From Hypericibacter sp049323455 (GTDB lineage Bacteria > Pseudomonadota > Alphaproteobacteria > Dongiales > Dongiaceae), in contig JBMONF010000065.1 in the NCBI GenBank assembly GCA_049323455.1, positions 1 through 64,000 on the forward strand: 64,000 nt of DNA. The letters run 5' to 3'. A program made the translations under genes and the position numbers. Shown piece by piece: positions 34,401 to 43,246 of the stretch. Under the pieces are notes generated by a model. That model was not told where the DNA came from. It ran no database searches and was given only the letters and a program-made list of their open reading frames with translations. Position 1 is the stretch's first letter. Each line of letters opens with the position of its first letter.

Positions 34401-37400
34401 TCAGCTGCACTTCGAATAGCCGCAGGAGGTGCAGAGGTCGCAGCCTTCCTGGCGGATCAGCGAAGGCTGGCTGCATTTGGGGCAGCGCGGCAGCAGCGCG
34501 CGCGGCTCGCCATTCTGCGCTCCCGCCGCGTCCGGCAGGTTGACCACCTTGCGCGTGGCCTCGGCCGCGAGGCCCGGCGCCTGATGGCGCGGCAGGAAGC
34601 CGATATCGATCATGTGACGCTCGATCACCTCGCCGATCGCGGCCAGGAGCGAGGGCACGTACTTGCCGTCCATCCAGCAGCCGCCGCGCGGATCGAACAC
34701 GGCCTTGAGCTCCTCGACCACGAAGGAGACGTCGCCGCCGCGCCGGAACACGGCGCTGATCATGCGGGTGAGGCCGACGGTCCAGGCGTAATGCTCCATG
34801 TTCTTCGAGTTGATGAAGACCTCGAAGGGCCGGCGCCTTCCGTCCTGCACCACGTCGTTGATGGTGATGTAGAGCGCATGGTCGCTCTCGGGCCAGCGCA
34901 GCTTGTAGGTCTGGCCCGGCAGCGCCTCCGGCCGGTCCAAGGGCCGTGTCATGTAGACGACGCCGCCCGCCTCGAACACGTCCTTGGGCTTGGGCGGCGG
35001 GGCCGCCAGCGGCAGCTCGGCCTGCGCCTTGGGCTCGGCCGGCTTGGTCTCCAGCACCGCGCCGGTGATCTCGTTCGGCCGGTAGGTGGTGCAGCCCTTG
35101 CAGCCCAGCTCGTAGGCCTGGAGGTAGACGTCCTTGAAGGCCTCGAAGGAGAGATCGACCGGGCAGTTGATGGTCTTGGAGATCGAGCTGTCGACATATT
35201 TCTGCACGGCCGCCTGCATGACGACATGGTCGCCCGGCGTCAGCTTCTGCGCGTCGACAAAATAGTCGGGCAGCGGCGTGGCCTCGCCCTTGAGCAGGCG
35301 GAACAGGCGATAGGCGTAGTCGCTCACCTCCTCCTGGGCGCGGGTTCCGTCCGGCATCAGGACGTTGCGCGTATATTTGAAGCTGAAGACGGGCTCGAGG
35401 CCGGAGGAGACGTTGTTGGCGAAAAGCGAGATGGTGCCGGTGGGCGCGATCGAGGTCAGGAGCGCGTTGCGGATGCCGTTCCTGGCGATGGCCTCCTGCA
35501 GGTCCGGATCGAGCTCGCGCACCGTCTCGCCGGCGAGATAGGCCTCGCGGTCGTAAAGCGGGAAGCTGCCCTTCTCGGCCGCGATCTCGGCCGAGGCCAG
35601 GTAGGCGGCGCGCTGGATCGCCTTCATCCAGCGCTCGGTCAGATCAACCGCCTGGGCCGAGCCGTAGCGCGCCCCGCACATGACGAGCGCATCGGCGAGC
35701 CCCGTGACGCCGAGCCCGATGCGCCGCTTGGCCGTGGCCTCCTCGAGCTGCTGGGGCAGCGGGAACCTCGAGATGTCGACCACGTTGTCCATGGCGCGCA
35801 CGGCGATGCGGGTCAGCCGGTCGAGCTCGGCGAGGTCGATCTCCGCGCTCTCCTCGAACGGCGCCTTCACCAATGCGGCGAGATTGATCGAGCCGAGCAG
35901 GCAGGCGCCATAGGGCGGCAGCGGCTGCTCGCCGCAATTGTGGACCGTGAGCCCTTGCGCGTCGAAGGCGTTGAGGCCCGGGATCTGAACGTCGAAAACC
36001 TCCTCCTCGCCATCGGGCTCGACGCTTTCGACCTCGGCGGCGAACCATTCCTTGTTGGGCTTGCGCCGATAGTTCGACAGCGCCAGGCCGAGGTGCGCCT
36101 TCTTGCCCAGGTCTTCGAACCCGACGATTTCGGCGAAGCGGACGACGTTCTCGTTGGCGATCACGAGCTCGTGCTGCGCCTTGCACTCATAGGCGCGCGC
36201 GCCGCCGCGCCCGTCGGGCAGGATGCGTTGGCCGGCCGGGCGCCGCTCGCGATAGATCGTCGAGACGATGCCGAACCTGAGCAGCATGCGCTGCACGGCT
36301 TCGAGGCGCGGCAGATCGCTCTGCGAGAGCCGGATGCTGACGCCTTTGGCCTGTCCGCCGAGCACGGCGCCGTCGCAATCGAAAAGCCCGCGCAGGAAGC
36401 CGCGGCAGAACTCGCTCGAGGCCTTCTCCATGGCCGGCGTGATGGCCTTGCTGCCTGGCGCCAGGCCCAGCTCTTCGGCCAAACGACGCAACGCCCCGGT
36501 CGCCAGGCGGAACTCGTCGCGTCCGGCGACCGGCAGCCAGCCGGAGAAATCGGTCCGATGCGGCAGGCTCTTCGCCGCCGCGAGCGCCGCCGCCATGATG
36601 CCTTCGGCGCCGTCCGGCAGGTTCTCCCCGACAGCGGCCTTGCGCCGCCAGACGCTTAAGACCGCCTTGTCGCGCTTGAGCGTGCCGTCGCCGACGAGAA
36701 GGCCCATGAGGTAGCCTTCCTCGAAGCGATGAGGCCCCGGCCATGACGGTTGGGCCCGGTGGTCCTGCAGCCTGATCAGGTCGCCGGGCGCAAGCTCGCC
36801 CGCCTTGGTCCAGAGGGTCTTCTGCTGCCAGCGGGTGTGACTGGCGATCTTCAGCACCGGATGATCGGCCGTGAGCCGCAGGCGGAAGCCTTCGCGGGTG
36901 CGCAAGCACAAGACCGGCTTCCGGCCGGTCGCGAAAAAGCCCTGCGGGCCGGAAGCGAAGGCCTGGCCGTCGACGATCGCCGTGAAGGGCCTGCCGGCCA
37001 GCTCGGCGACCTGGCGCGGGCCCTCGGCCGTATGCACCCAGCTCTCCGCGGTGATGCAAGGATTGGTCGCGCTGATGGTCTCGGCGTAATGGAGATTGTT
37101 GCGCCGGTTGATGCGGTCGATGAAGATCACGCCCGGCTCGGCGTAGCTGTAGGTCGCGCGCATGATCTTGTCCCACAGCTCGCGCGCCTGCAGCACCTTG
37201 AAGGTCGTGCCGTTGAACTTGAGCTCCCAGGGTGCATCCTGCTTCACCGCCGTCATGAAGGCGTCGGTGACCAGCACCGAGAGATTGAACATGCGCAGGC
37301 GGCCGGGCTCGCGCTTGGCCTCGATGAAGGCCTCGATGTCCGGGTGGTCGCAGCGCATCGTCGCCATCATCGCGCCGCGCCGGTAGCCCGCACTCATGAT

Positions 37401-37856
37401 GGTGCGGCACATGGCGTCCCACACGTCCATGAAGGAGAGCGGGCCCGAGGCGTCGGCCCCCACCCCCTTCACCGGTGCGCCGCGCGGGCGCAGGGTGGAA
37501 AAGTCGTAGCCGATGCCGCCCCCCTGCTGCATCGTGAGCGCGGCCTCGCGCAGATGGGTGAAGATCCCGCCCATGTCGTCGGGGATCGTGCCCATCACGA
37601 AGCAGTTGAAGAGGGTGACCGTGCGCTCGGTGCCCGCGCCGGCGAGGATGCGGCCGGCCGGCAGGAACTTGAAATCCTCGAGCGCCTGGTAGAAGCGCTC
37701 GGCCCAGAGCTCGGGCTCGCGCTCCGGTGCCGCCAGCGCCTTCGCCACGCGCCGCCAGCTGTCCTCGATGTTGCGGTCCACGGGGCGGCCGTCGGCCGTC
37801 TTGAGGCGGTATTTCATGTCCCAGATTTGCTGGGAGATGGCGGCGACCTGCGGCAT
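34401..37856 (-). CDS. nrdJ: Adenosylcobalamin-dependent (class II) ribonucleotide reductase, intein-containing
   Basis: The 1151-aa precursor is an NrdJ reductase split by a 374-aa intein; the spliced product would be 777 aa. Extein marks are GRILAGAGTERTVTLFNCFVMGT (Cys85, first redox cysteine), GGGIGYDFSTLRPRGAPVKG, the thiyl-radical site NP-CGEQPLPPYGACLLGS rebuilt across the intein junction, and NGIRNALLTSIAPTGTISLFANNVSSGLEP. A C-terminal zinc-binding CPKC...CDLCTSCGYSKC tail follows. It makes dNDPs from NDPs using B12, independent of oxygen. A PduO-type adenosyltransferase gene lies at 57 kb. A promoter is predicted at 37896-37924. Confidence 0.96.
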   Translation of the reverse strand: MPQVAAISQQIWDMKYRLKTADGRPVDRNIEDSWRRVAKALAAPEREPELWAERFYQALEDFKFLPAGRILAGAGTERTVTLFNCFVMGTIPDDMGGIFTHLREAALTMQQGGGIGYDFSTLRPRGAPVKGVGADASGPLSFMDVWDAMCRTIMSAGYRRGAMMATMRCDHPDIEAFIEAKREPGRLRMFNLSVLVTDAFMTAVKQDAPWELKFNGTTFKVLQARELWDKIMRATYSYAEPGVIFIDRINRRNNLHYAETISATNPCITAESWVHTAEGPRQVAELAGRPFTAIVDGQAFASGPQGFFATGRKPVLCLRTREGFRLRLTADHPVLKIASHTRWQQKTLWTKAGELAPGDLIRLQDHRAQPSWPGPHRFEEGYLMGLLVGDGTLKRDKAVLSVWRRKAAVGENLPDGAEGIMAAALAAAKSLPHRTDFSGWLPVAGRDEFRLATGALRRLAEELGLAPGSKAITPAMEKASSEFCRGFLRGLFDCDGAVLGGQAKGVSIRLSQSDLPRLEAVQRMLLRFGIVSTIYRERRPAGQRILPDGRGGARAYECKAQHELVIANENVVRFAEIVGFEDLGKKAHLGLALSNYRRKPNKEWFAAEVESVEPDGEEEVFDVQIPGLNAFDAQGLTVHNCGEQPLPPYGACLLGSINLAALVKAPFEESAEIDLAELDRLTRIAVRAMDNVVDISRFPLPQQLEEATAKRRIGLGVTGLADALVMCGARYGSAQAVDLTERWMKAIQRAAYLASAEIAAEKGSFPLYDREAYLAGETVRELDPDLQEAIARNGIRNALLTSIAPTGTISLFANNVSSGLEPVFSFKYTRNVLMPDGTRAQEEVSDYAYRLFRLLKGEATPLPDYFVDAQKLTPGDHVVMQAAVQKYVDSSISKTINCPVDLSFEAFKDVYLQAYELGCKGCTTYRPNEITGAVLETKPAEPKAQAELPLAAPPPKPKDVFEAGGVVYMTRPLDRPEALPGQTYKLRWPESDHALYITINDVVQDGRRRPFEVFINSKNMEHYAWTVGLTRMISAVFRRGGDVSFVVEELKAVFDPRGGCWMDGKYVPSLLAAIGEVIERHMIDIGFLPRHQAPGLAAEATRKVVNLPDAAGAQNGEPRALLPRCPKCSQPSLIRQEGCDLCTSCGYSKCS
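35937..37058 (-). other. LAGLIDADG intein within NrdJ
   Basis: The intein covers residues 267-640 of the precursor. It starts at Cys (CITAESWVHTAEG, block A), has block B RLTADHPVLKI, and ends EEEVFDVQIPGLNAFDAQGL followed by TVHN, with Cys+1 being the first residue of the reductase CGEQ motif. Two LAGLIDADG helices are present: GYLMGLLVGDGTL with Asp124 and GFLRGLFDCDGAVL with Asp229 (intein numbering). Both acidic residues are kept, so the homing endonuclease may be active. Insertion immediately before the catalytic radical cysteine means the reductase is inactive until splicing. Confidence 0.95.
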
Positions 37857-37895
37857 TCCGGTTTGTCCCGATAAGGCGGCGTTGCGGGGGCAAAA

Positions 37896-37924
37896 AGTTT
37901 AGGCGCGCGGGTTCTTTAAATCAA
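37896..37924 (-). promoter_or_regulatory. Predicted nrdJ promoter
   Basis: On the minus strand TTGATT (37919-37924) and TAAACT (37896-37901) are separated by 17 bp, 40 bp before the start codon, within an A+T-rich stretch (37900-38000) unlike the surroundings. No cobalamin riboswitch motif was found in the spacer. Confidence 0.5.
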
Positions 37925-38097
37925 GTTTCGTTCACGTTCCGTTTTCTGTGCGCTCGATATATTTTCGTTCCGAATCAAATAATTAATCGACCTCTCCCCG
38001 AAGTTTTGCAAGGCCGCCGTGAATTGCAAGAAAAGCGGGGAACAAGCTGGGAAAATTGCCGAGCGACTCGTGGATAAGCCTGTGGGCGATGTTCGGC

Positions 38098-38823
38098 TCA
38101 CCGAACGGACGCGCCGGCCTCGGCGATCAGCCGCTGGCTTGCGCCCTCGATGCGGGCCTCGAGCTCGGCCATGAAGCGGCGCCGGTTGAGGCCGGGCGGG
38201 ATCGGCTCCAGGAACTCGAGCGTGATGGTGCCGGGCTTCTTGAGGAAGCTCCGGCGGCCCCAGAACAGCCCCGAATTGAGCGCCACCGGCACCACCGGCC
38301 GGCCGAGCCTGTCGTAGAGGGCCGCGATGCCCGGCTGATAGGGGCGGCGCTGGCCGGGCGCTACGCGCGTGCCTTCGGGAAAGATCAGAAGCGGGCGGCC
38401 CGAAGGAGCGGCACGCTCGGCGGCGCGGACGAGCTTGCGCAAAGCGCCGGCGCCGGCGCCGCGGTCGACCGCGAGCGCGCCGGCTGCCAGGATGTATTGG
38501 CCGAACAGCGGGATCCAGGTGAGCTCGCGCTTGAGCACATAGATCGGGTCGTCGAGCAGCCGCACCAGCGCCAGCGTCTCCCAGGTCGACTGATGCTTGA
38601 CCGCGAAGATCACGGGCTCCCTCGGGATGCGCTCGCGGCCGATCACGCGGTGATCGAGCCCGATCAGATGGCGCAGCAGCCAGAGCGTGACCCCGATCCA
38701 GAGCCGGGCCAGCGCAACGACGGCGCGATGGCCGAAGAGCAGCGTCGGCAGGCCGGCCACGGCGAGCAGGACCGTCACCAGATAGAACAGCGCATTGAAC
38801 AGGAAGGCGCGAATATAGGCCAT
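38098..38823 (-). CDS. 1-acyl-sn-glycerol-3-phosphate acyltransferase (PlsC family)
   Basis: The 241-aa membrane enzyme acylates lysophosphatidic acid to phosphatidic acid in phospholipid synthesis. An N-terminal membrane segment AFLFNALFYLVTVLLAVAGLP is followed by acyltransferase motif I KHQSTWETLAL. This is HX4E (His77, Glu82) rather than the usual HX4D, a variant seen in alphaproteobacterial paralogues. Motif III is LLIFPEGTR, and motif IV is VVPVALNSG. The start MAYIRAF at 38823 excludes a repeat-derived extension. It follows ydcF in the ftsE-ftsX-ydcF-plsC gene order. Confidence 0.88.
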   Translation of the reverse strand: MAYIRAFLFNALFYLVTVLLAVAGLPTLLFGHRAVVALARLWIGVTLWLLRHLIGLDHRVIGRERIPREPVIFAVKHQSTWETLALVRLLDDPIYVLKRELTWIPLFGQYILAAGALAVDRGAGAGALRKLVRAAERAAPSGRPLLIFPEGTRVAPGQRRPYQPGIAALYDRLGRPVVPVALNSGLFWGRRSFLKKPGTITLEFLEPIPPGLNRRRFMAELEARIEGASQRLIAEAGASVR

Positions 38824-38894
38824 GGATCGCTTCGCTCCGCCGCTCAGAGCCCGACCGAAAATGGACGTAGATTTCTCAAATGCTGCGATCTCCC

Positions 38895-38985
38895 TCACCG
38901 TCATTCCCGCGAAAGCGGGAATCCATGGCAATGCCACGCTCCGATGCCGGCATGGACCCTCGCTTTCGCGAGGGTGACGAATAAA
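38895..38985. repeat. Palindromic repeat, family C
   Basis: GTCATTCCCGCGAAAGCGGG hairpin, then a spacer, then CTCGCTTTCGCGAGGGTGAC. This is a common form in alphaproteobacterial intergenic spaces. Confidence 0.7.
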
Positions 38986-39021
38986 CAACTTCGGTATCAG
39001 AGCTCATTTCGAGTCAGGCTC

Positions 39022-39693
39022 TCAGGGGGCCAGCCCGGCGTCGCCCGGCAGCGCCAACCCGCGCAACAGCGCCACCAGATATTTGTTGTATTCGCGCACG
39101 AGCAGGTTGGTCGTGCCGGGCCAGCGCCACCAGCCCTCCTGGCGCACCTGCCGCGGGAACACCGGATAGGGCAGCATCTCGACCTCCGGCATGGCGCGAT
39201 GGAACTCGAGCATGCTGCGCGGCATGTGGTAGGCGGCCGTGACGAGCCGGATCGAGCGGAATCCCTCCTTGCGCATCCAGGCCGCGGTCTCGAGCGCGTT
39301 GCCGCGCGTGTCCTCGGCGCTGTATCCCAGCGCGATGCAGCAGGTGATGGCCCCGGGCTCGAGCGGCGGCAGGCCGCCCGCCGGCAGCGCAGCCAGCAGC
39401 GTCTTGATGTCCACGTCCTGATTGACGCCGCTGATGAGCAGCTTCTTGGCAAGGCCCCGGGCCAGAAGATCGAGCCCCGCTTCGAGGCGCTCGCTGCCGC
39501 CGGTGAGCACGACGGCCGCGTCGGTGGGAGCCGGGTCGGCCTCGGCCTGGCGCGGAATGCGCGTGACGAAGGCGACCAGGCCGATCACCCACAGCAGCAG
39601 GAAGACGAACAGCAGCAGCAGGGTCCGGCGCAGCCAGCGGCGCCGGCGCTGCTCGACCTCGCTGCGTCGGGTCGGGCGCACTCCCCGCCTCAC
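39022..39693 (-). CDS. YdcF/ElyC-family protein (DUF218)
   Basis: The 223-aa product has one N-terminal membrane helix (RTLLLLFVFLLLWVIGLVAFVTRI) and a DUF218 domain: TDAAVVLTGGSERLEAGLDLLARGLAKKLLISG, then CIALGYSAEDTRGNALETAAWM, and IRLVTAAYHMPRSMLEFHRAMP. DUF218 proteins such as ElyC and SanA affect envelope integrity and undecaprenyl or peptidoglycan metabolism in E. coli. The GTG start at 39693 overlaps the ftsX stop (GTGA), so translation is coupled. The frame is open through ftsX and ftsE, but those parts are shadow. Confidence 0.82.
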   Translation of the reverse strand: MRRGVRPTRRSEVEQRRRRWLRRTLLLLFVFLLLWVIGLVAFVTRIPRQAEADPAPTDAAVVLTGGSERLEAGLDLLARGLAKKLLISGVNQDVDIKTLLAALPAGGLPPLEPGAITCCIALGYSAEDTRGNALETAAWMRKEGFRSIRLVTAAYHMPRSMLEFHRAMPEVEMLPYPVFPRQVRQEGWWRWPGTTNLLVREYNKYLVALLRGLALPGDAGLAP

Positions 39694-40580
39694 AGGCTGC
39701 GCCCGAGCGCACGCAACACGGCGATGCGCGCGGTCAGCATGGCGACGAGGGCGGCGGCAACGGGCAGGCCCGCAATGATGGCCCAGTCGCCCCAGCCGAG
39801 CCGCACCAGCGGGAGCAGATCGCCGCCCAGCCTGAGCGCGAGCCAGCCGATGGCGCTGACGGTGGCGATCCCGGCGGCGAGCCCGAGCGCGCCGCCGACG
39901 AAGCCCTGAACCAGCGCGTGGCGCTGGAACTGGCGCGCGATATAGCTGTCGGGCGCGCCCAGCAGATGAACCAGCTCGATCACCTCGCGATGGATGTCGA
40001 GCCCGGTGCGGGTCACGAACAGCACGGCGAGCGCGGCGGCGCCGCCCACCAGCCCCAGCACCAGCGCGGCCAGGAGACGCACCAGCCAAGCCAGCCGCTC
40101 GGCGCGTGAGAGCCAGTCGCGATGGTCGTCGAGCCGCGCTTCCGGCACCGCCTGGGCGAGACGCTGGCCCAGCGCCGCGGCATCGATCCCGGCGTCGGGC
40201 TCGAGCTCGACCGCAATCAGATCGGGCAGCGGCAGATCGGCCGTGGCGGCGTCGGGCCCGAGCCAGGGACCGATCAGCGCGGCCATGGCGTCGGGGCCGA
40301 TCACTTGCGCGCCGGCCACGCCGGGCGTGGCGGTGATGATGGCCAGCGCCCGATCGAGGCGCGCCTGGCGATCGAGGTCGGTCGCTTCGACCGGATAGGG
40401 CAGCTCGACGGTGAGCGCGCCGGTGAGCTCGGCGCGCCAGCCCGATACCAGTTCGCCCGCCGCGAGCGCGCCCGCGAGCGCCAAGGCCGCCAGATAGACC
40501 ATCGCGCCCACGATCCAGGGCAGAAAACGGGCCGAACCGTCCTTGCCCAGCGGCAGGTCGTTGCGCAGCATCGATTCCAA
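39690..40580 (-). CDS. ftsX: Cell division protein FtsX
   Basis: The 296-aa inner-membrane protein has four transmembrane segments: LPWIVGAMVYLAALALAGAL, then the three in the C-terminal half (LLAALVLGLVGGAAALAVLF, ALGLAAGIATVSAIGWLAL, WAIIAGLPVAAALVAMLT). A periplasmic loop of about 130 residues lies between the first and second, and regulates peptidoglycan hydrolase activation in other bacteria. It pairs with FtsE. It starts 2 bp after ftsE and overlaps ydcF, so the three are one operon. ATG 40571 is an alternative start. Confidence 0.9.
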   Translation of the reverse strand: MESMLRNDLPLGKDGSARFLPWIVGAMVYLAALALAGALAAGELVSGWRAELTGALTVELPYPVEATDLDRQARLDRALAIITATPGVAGAQVIGPDAMAALIGPWLGPDAATADLPLPDLIAVELEPDAGIDAAALGQRLAQAVPEARLDDHRDWLSRAERLAWLVRLLAALVLGLVGGAAALAVLFVTRTGLDIHREVIELVHLLGAPDSYIARQFQRHALVQGFVGGALGLAAGIATVSAIGWLALRLGGDLLPLVRLGWGDWAIIAGLPVAAALVAMLTARIAVLRALGRSL

Positions 40581-40582
40581 CC

Positions 40583-41260
40583 TCAGCGCGCGGCCTGCGC
40601 CCGCGCGGACGCAGCCAGCCGGCCGGCCTCGAGGCGCAGCTGGCGATGCGCAAAGCGGCCGACGAGGCTTTCGTTGTGGGTGGCGATCAGCACGGTGGTC
40701 CCCAGCTTGTGGAGCTCCTCGAACAGATACATGAGCCGCACGGCGATGCGGTCGTCGACATTGCCGGTAGGCTCGTCGGCGAGCAGCAGCGAGGGGCGAG
40801 CGATGACGGCGCGCGCGATCGCCACGCGCTGTTGCTGGCCGCCCGAGAGTGTCGCCGGCAGGAAGCCGAGCCGGTCGCCGAGCCCCACCCAGTCGAGCAG
40901 CTCGCTCACATGCTTCTTGACCTCGGTTTCGCGCACACCGGCCAGCCGGAGCGGCAGGGCCACGTTGTCGAAGGCCGTCAAGTGATCGAGCAGACGAAAA
41001 TCCTGGAACACCACGCCGATGCGCCGGCGCAAGGGCGGCAGATCGGGGCGTTTCAAGGCCGCCACGTCGCGGCCGAACAGGCTGAGCCGCCCCTCGGTCG
41101 GCTTCAGCGCCAGATAGAGCAGGCGCAGCAGCGTGGATTTTCCCGCGCCGCTGGGGCCCACCAGGAAATGAAACGAGCCGGGGGCGAGCGCGAAGGAGAT
41201 GTCACGCAGAATCTCCGGCCCGCCGCCATAGCGCACGGCCACATGTTCGAGCAGAACCAA
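40583..41260 (-). CDS. ftsE: Cell division ATP-binding protein FtsE
   Basis: This ABC ATPase of the divisome-associated FtsEX complex has Walker A VGPSGAGKSTLLRLL, Q-loop VFQDFRLLDHLTAFDNVALPLR (family signature), signature LSGGQQQRVAIARAV, Walker B SLLLADEPTGNVD and H-loop ATHNESL. A TTG start at 41260 (LVLLEHVAVRYGGG) gives 225 aa, the usual FtsE length. An ATG at 41377 would give 264 aa with an unconserved, Arg-rich extension. GAGGA lies 10 nt before the TTG. Confidence 0.9.
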   Translation of the reverse strand: MVLLEHVAVRYGGGPEILRDISFALAPGSFHFLVGPSGAGKSTLLRLLYLALKPTEGRLSLFGRDVAALKRPDLPPLRRRIGVVFQDFRLLDHLTAFDNVALPLRLAGVRETEVKKHVSELLDWVGLGDRLGFLPATLSGGQQQRVAIARAVIARPSLLLADEPTGNVDDRIAVRLMYLFEELHKLGTTVLIATHNESLVGRFAHRQLRLEAGRLAASARAQAAR

Positions 41261-41533
41261 CGGCGCTCGGTCCTCGTGCTTCGCGAATGCCGCGAGAACA
41301 TGACATGGGCTGCGGGGGCCCGTCCAGCGAGCCACCCGTTCGGCATGCCGCTTGTCGCGCCATCGCCTGCGCGACAAGCCGTCTCCTGCTTTCGGTCATG
41401 CGCCGGCGAATCGGGGAACGGCGCCGCTTCCCCCGAGTCGGCGGCCGCGCGGCGTGACCCGGGCCTGGCTGGCTTGCCATCACCGCGTCCAGAACCTATA
41501 AGGCAGAAAGCCTGCCGAATCCGCGCCATTTGC

Positions 41534-42265
41534 ATGATCGTCACCTGCCCCGCCTGCGCAACGCGCTACTCGATGGACCCGGCCTCGCTGGGCCCGGAAG
41601 GGCGGCGTGTGCGCTGCGCGAAGTGCAAGCACACTTGGCACCAGGCGCCGCCGGACGACATGCCGCGGCGCGTCGATCTGGCCCCGCCCGATCCGGCACT
41701 GGACATGTCGTTGGCGATGCGCGGGCCCGCGGATGCCGGCGCGCCGGGCGTGGCCGTGCAACCCGACAGCGTGGCGATTCCGCCCCGGCCACGCCCGGTG
41801 CAGCCGCGCGGCGGTGGCATCAGCACCGGCCTCGGGTCCCTGGTGCTGCTGTTAGCCCTGCTCGGTCTGGCGGCCGGCGCCGCTTATCTTTGGCGGCAAT
41901 CCGTCGTAGCTCAGTGGCCCCAGGCTCGCGACCTCTATGCGTCCGTCGGTATCGAGGTGCCGATCCTCGGCGAGGGCCTCGAGCTCAGCAACGTCACCTT
42001 CGTGCGCCAGACCATCGACGGCGAGCCGGTGCTGGTGGTTCATGGCGAGATCTTCAACAAGACCCAGACGAAGCAGCCATTGCCCAATCTGCTCGCCACC
42101 TTGAGGACCGAGAAGAACCAGTGGCTGTTCGACTGGGTGTTCAAGATCGACAAGGCCGAGCTCGAGCCGGGCGAGACCACCACCTTCACCACGACCGCCA
42201 AGAACCCGCCTGAAGATTCGCGGCGGCTCTCCGTCACCTTTACCAGCAAGCCGATCGGCGGCTGA
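41534..42265 (+). CDS. Zinc-ribbon (MJ0042) and DUF3426 protein
   Basis: The 243-aa protein starts with an MJ0042-type zinc finger (MIVTCPACATRYSMDPASLG ... VRCAKCKHTWHQ), a proline-rich linker, one membrane helix (GSLVLLLALLGLAAGAAYLW), and an extracytoplasmic DUF3426 beta domain (LELSNVTFVRQTIDGEPVLVVHGEIFNKT ... ELEPGETTTFTTTAKNPP). Function unknown. It is divergent from ftsE with a 273-bp spacer, a common arrangement in alphaproteobacteria. Confidence 0.85.
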   Translation: MIVTCPACATRYSMDPASLGPEGRRVRCAKCKHTWHQAPPDDMPRRVDLAPPDPALDMSLAMRGPADAGAPGVAVQPDSVAIPPRPRPVQPRGGGISTGLGSLVLLLALLGLAAGAAYLWRQSVVAQWPQARDLYASVGIEVPILGEGLELSNVTFVRQTIDGEPVLVVHGEIFNKTQTKQPLPNLLATLRTEKNQWLFDWVFKIDKAELEPGETTTFTTTAKNPPEDSRRLSVTFTSKPIGG

Positions 42266-42583
42266 ACCCGAGAGAGCGGCGCCGCGCCCCCGCGCTCGGG
42301 AGCCGGCCGGCGCGCCAGCCGCCGCTCGATCCGCCCGTTCCGCCTCATGGTTCCTTGAAGATTATGATTAATCCAAAATGAATCCGCATAATGGCGCGGT
42401 CATCTTAATGAACGATTAACCGGTATGGCCGTAAGATTTACTGTTGAATCATTGATCGAGGACCGCGACGCCGCGATAATTCGATGTGGTTTCGCGGCCG
42501 CCGCATTCGGGTATTCGAAAGAAGCGGTCGCGACGCGGCGTTGCAGACGCCGCGAAGCGTTCGAACGGGCGAGACGGACGACG

Positions 42584-42976
42584 ATGGCACGCATTCTGGT
42601 CGCTGAAGACGACCCCTCGGTGCGCGAACTGGTCACGCGGATGATCCAGGCGTCGGGCCATCAGGTTCGCGCCGTCGTCGACGGCGCCTTCGCACTCGAG
42701 GCGCTGGGCGAGGAGGAATTCGACCTCCTGGTGACCGATATCGTCATGCCGCGGCTCGACGGCATCGCGCTCGCGCTCAAGCTCGGGAAGTCGCACCCCG
42801 ACCTGCCGATCCTGATGATGACCGGCTACGCGCACGAGCGTCAGCGCGCGCACGATCTCGACGTGCTGGTGCACCGCGTTCTCACCAAGCCCTTCACGCT
42901 CGATCAGTTCAGGATCGCGCTCGCCGACGCGCTCTCGGGCAGCGTGACCGAGCGCGGCTGCGCCGCCTGGGCGTAA
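42584..42976 (+). CDS. Single-domain response regulator (CpdR-like)
   Basis: The 130-aa receiver domain has the acidic pocket in ILVAEDDPSVRELV, the phospho-acceptor Asp in FDLLVTDIVMPRLDGI, Thr in LMMTGYA, and the invariant Lys in VLTKPFTLDQF. No output domain is attached. The sequence resembles CpdR, the alphaproteobacterial regulator of ClpXP-dependent proteolysis in the cell cycle, but that assignment is only by similarity. The start MARILVAEDD at 42584 cuts off an unrelated upstream extension. It is the last core gene before the A+T-rich island. Confidence 0.8.
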   Translation: MARILVAEDDPSVRELVTRMIQASGHQVRAVVDGAFALEALGEEEFDLLVTDIVMPRLDGIALALKLGKSHPDLPILMMTGYAHERQRAHDLDVLVHRVLTKPFTLDQFRIALADALSGSVTERGCAAWA

Positions 42977-43246
42977 GGCGCGGCCCGCTCACTTGTGCGA
43001 AAGATCCAATACGTCATCGATAGCCGAACGAGCGCCAAAGACGCGATCCCTGGACTGCGCGAGGGGCGGAGCCTCTGAACGAACAACAAGAGTGGGTCAC
43101 CGGAATCGGAGGCGAACAGCGGCCTGAACAGTTAGTGCGGGCGGTGTCCGTACCAAATAGCCAGGCAAAACCAGGCACTTACCGCAAGCGCTTGTCAGAT
43201 TCAGCCAATAGATTCATATAGTTGCAGCACATAACGGCTAACGGCA
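42977..43246. other. Left edge of the A+T-rich island
   Basis: A 270-bp spacer with no gene. The composition drops from the high G+C of the response regulator to clearly more A+T around 43140. It holds the predicted methyltransferase promoter. No tRNA or attachment-site duplication was found. Confidence 0.5.
43192..43220 (+). promoter_or_regulatory. Predicted methyltransferase promoter
   Basis: TTGTCA (43192-43197) and CATATA (43215-43220) are separated by 17 bp, 26 bp before the first start codon at 43247. The match is moderate. Confidence 0.4.

Noticed and set aside
37857..38097. Cobalamin riboswitch, NrdR boxes or DnaA boxes before nrdJ
   Set aside because: No GCCACTG B12 box was found. 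ATATAT near 37957 does not sit in a full NrdR palindrome, and CTTATCCACG near 38070 is a single mismatched DnaA box too far upstream to claim.
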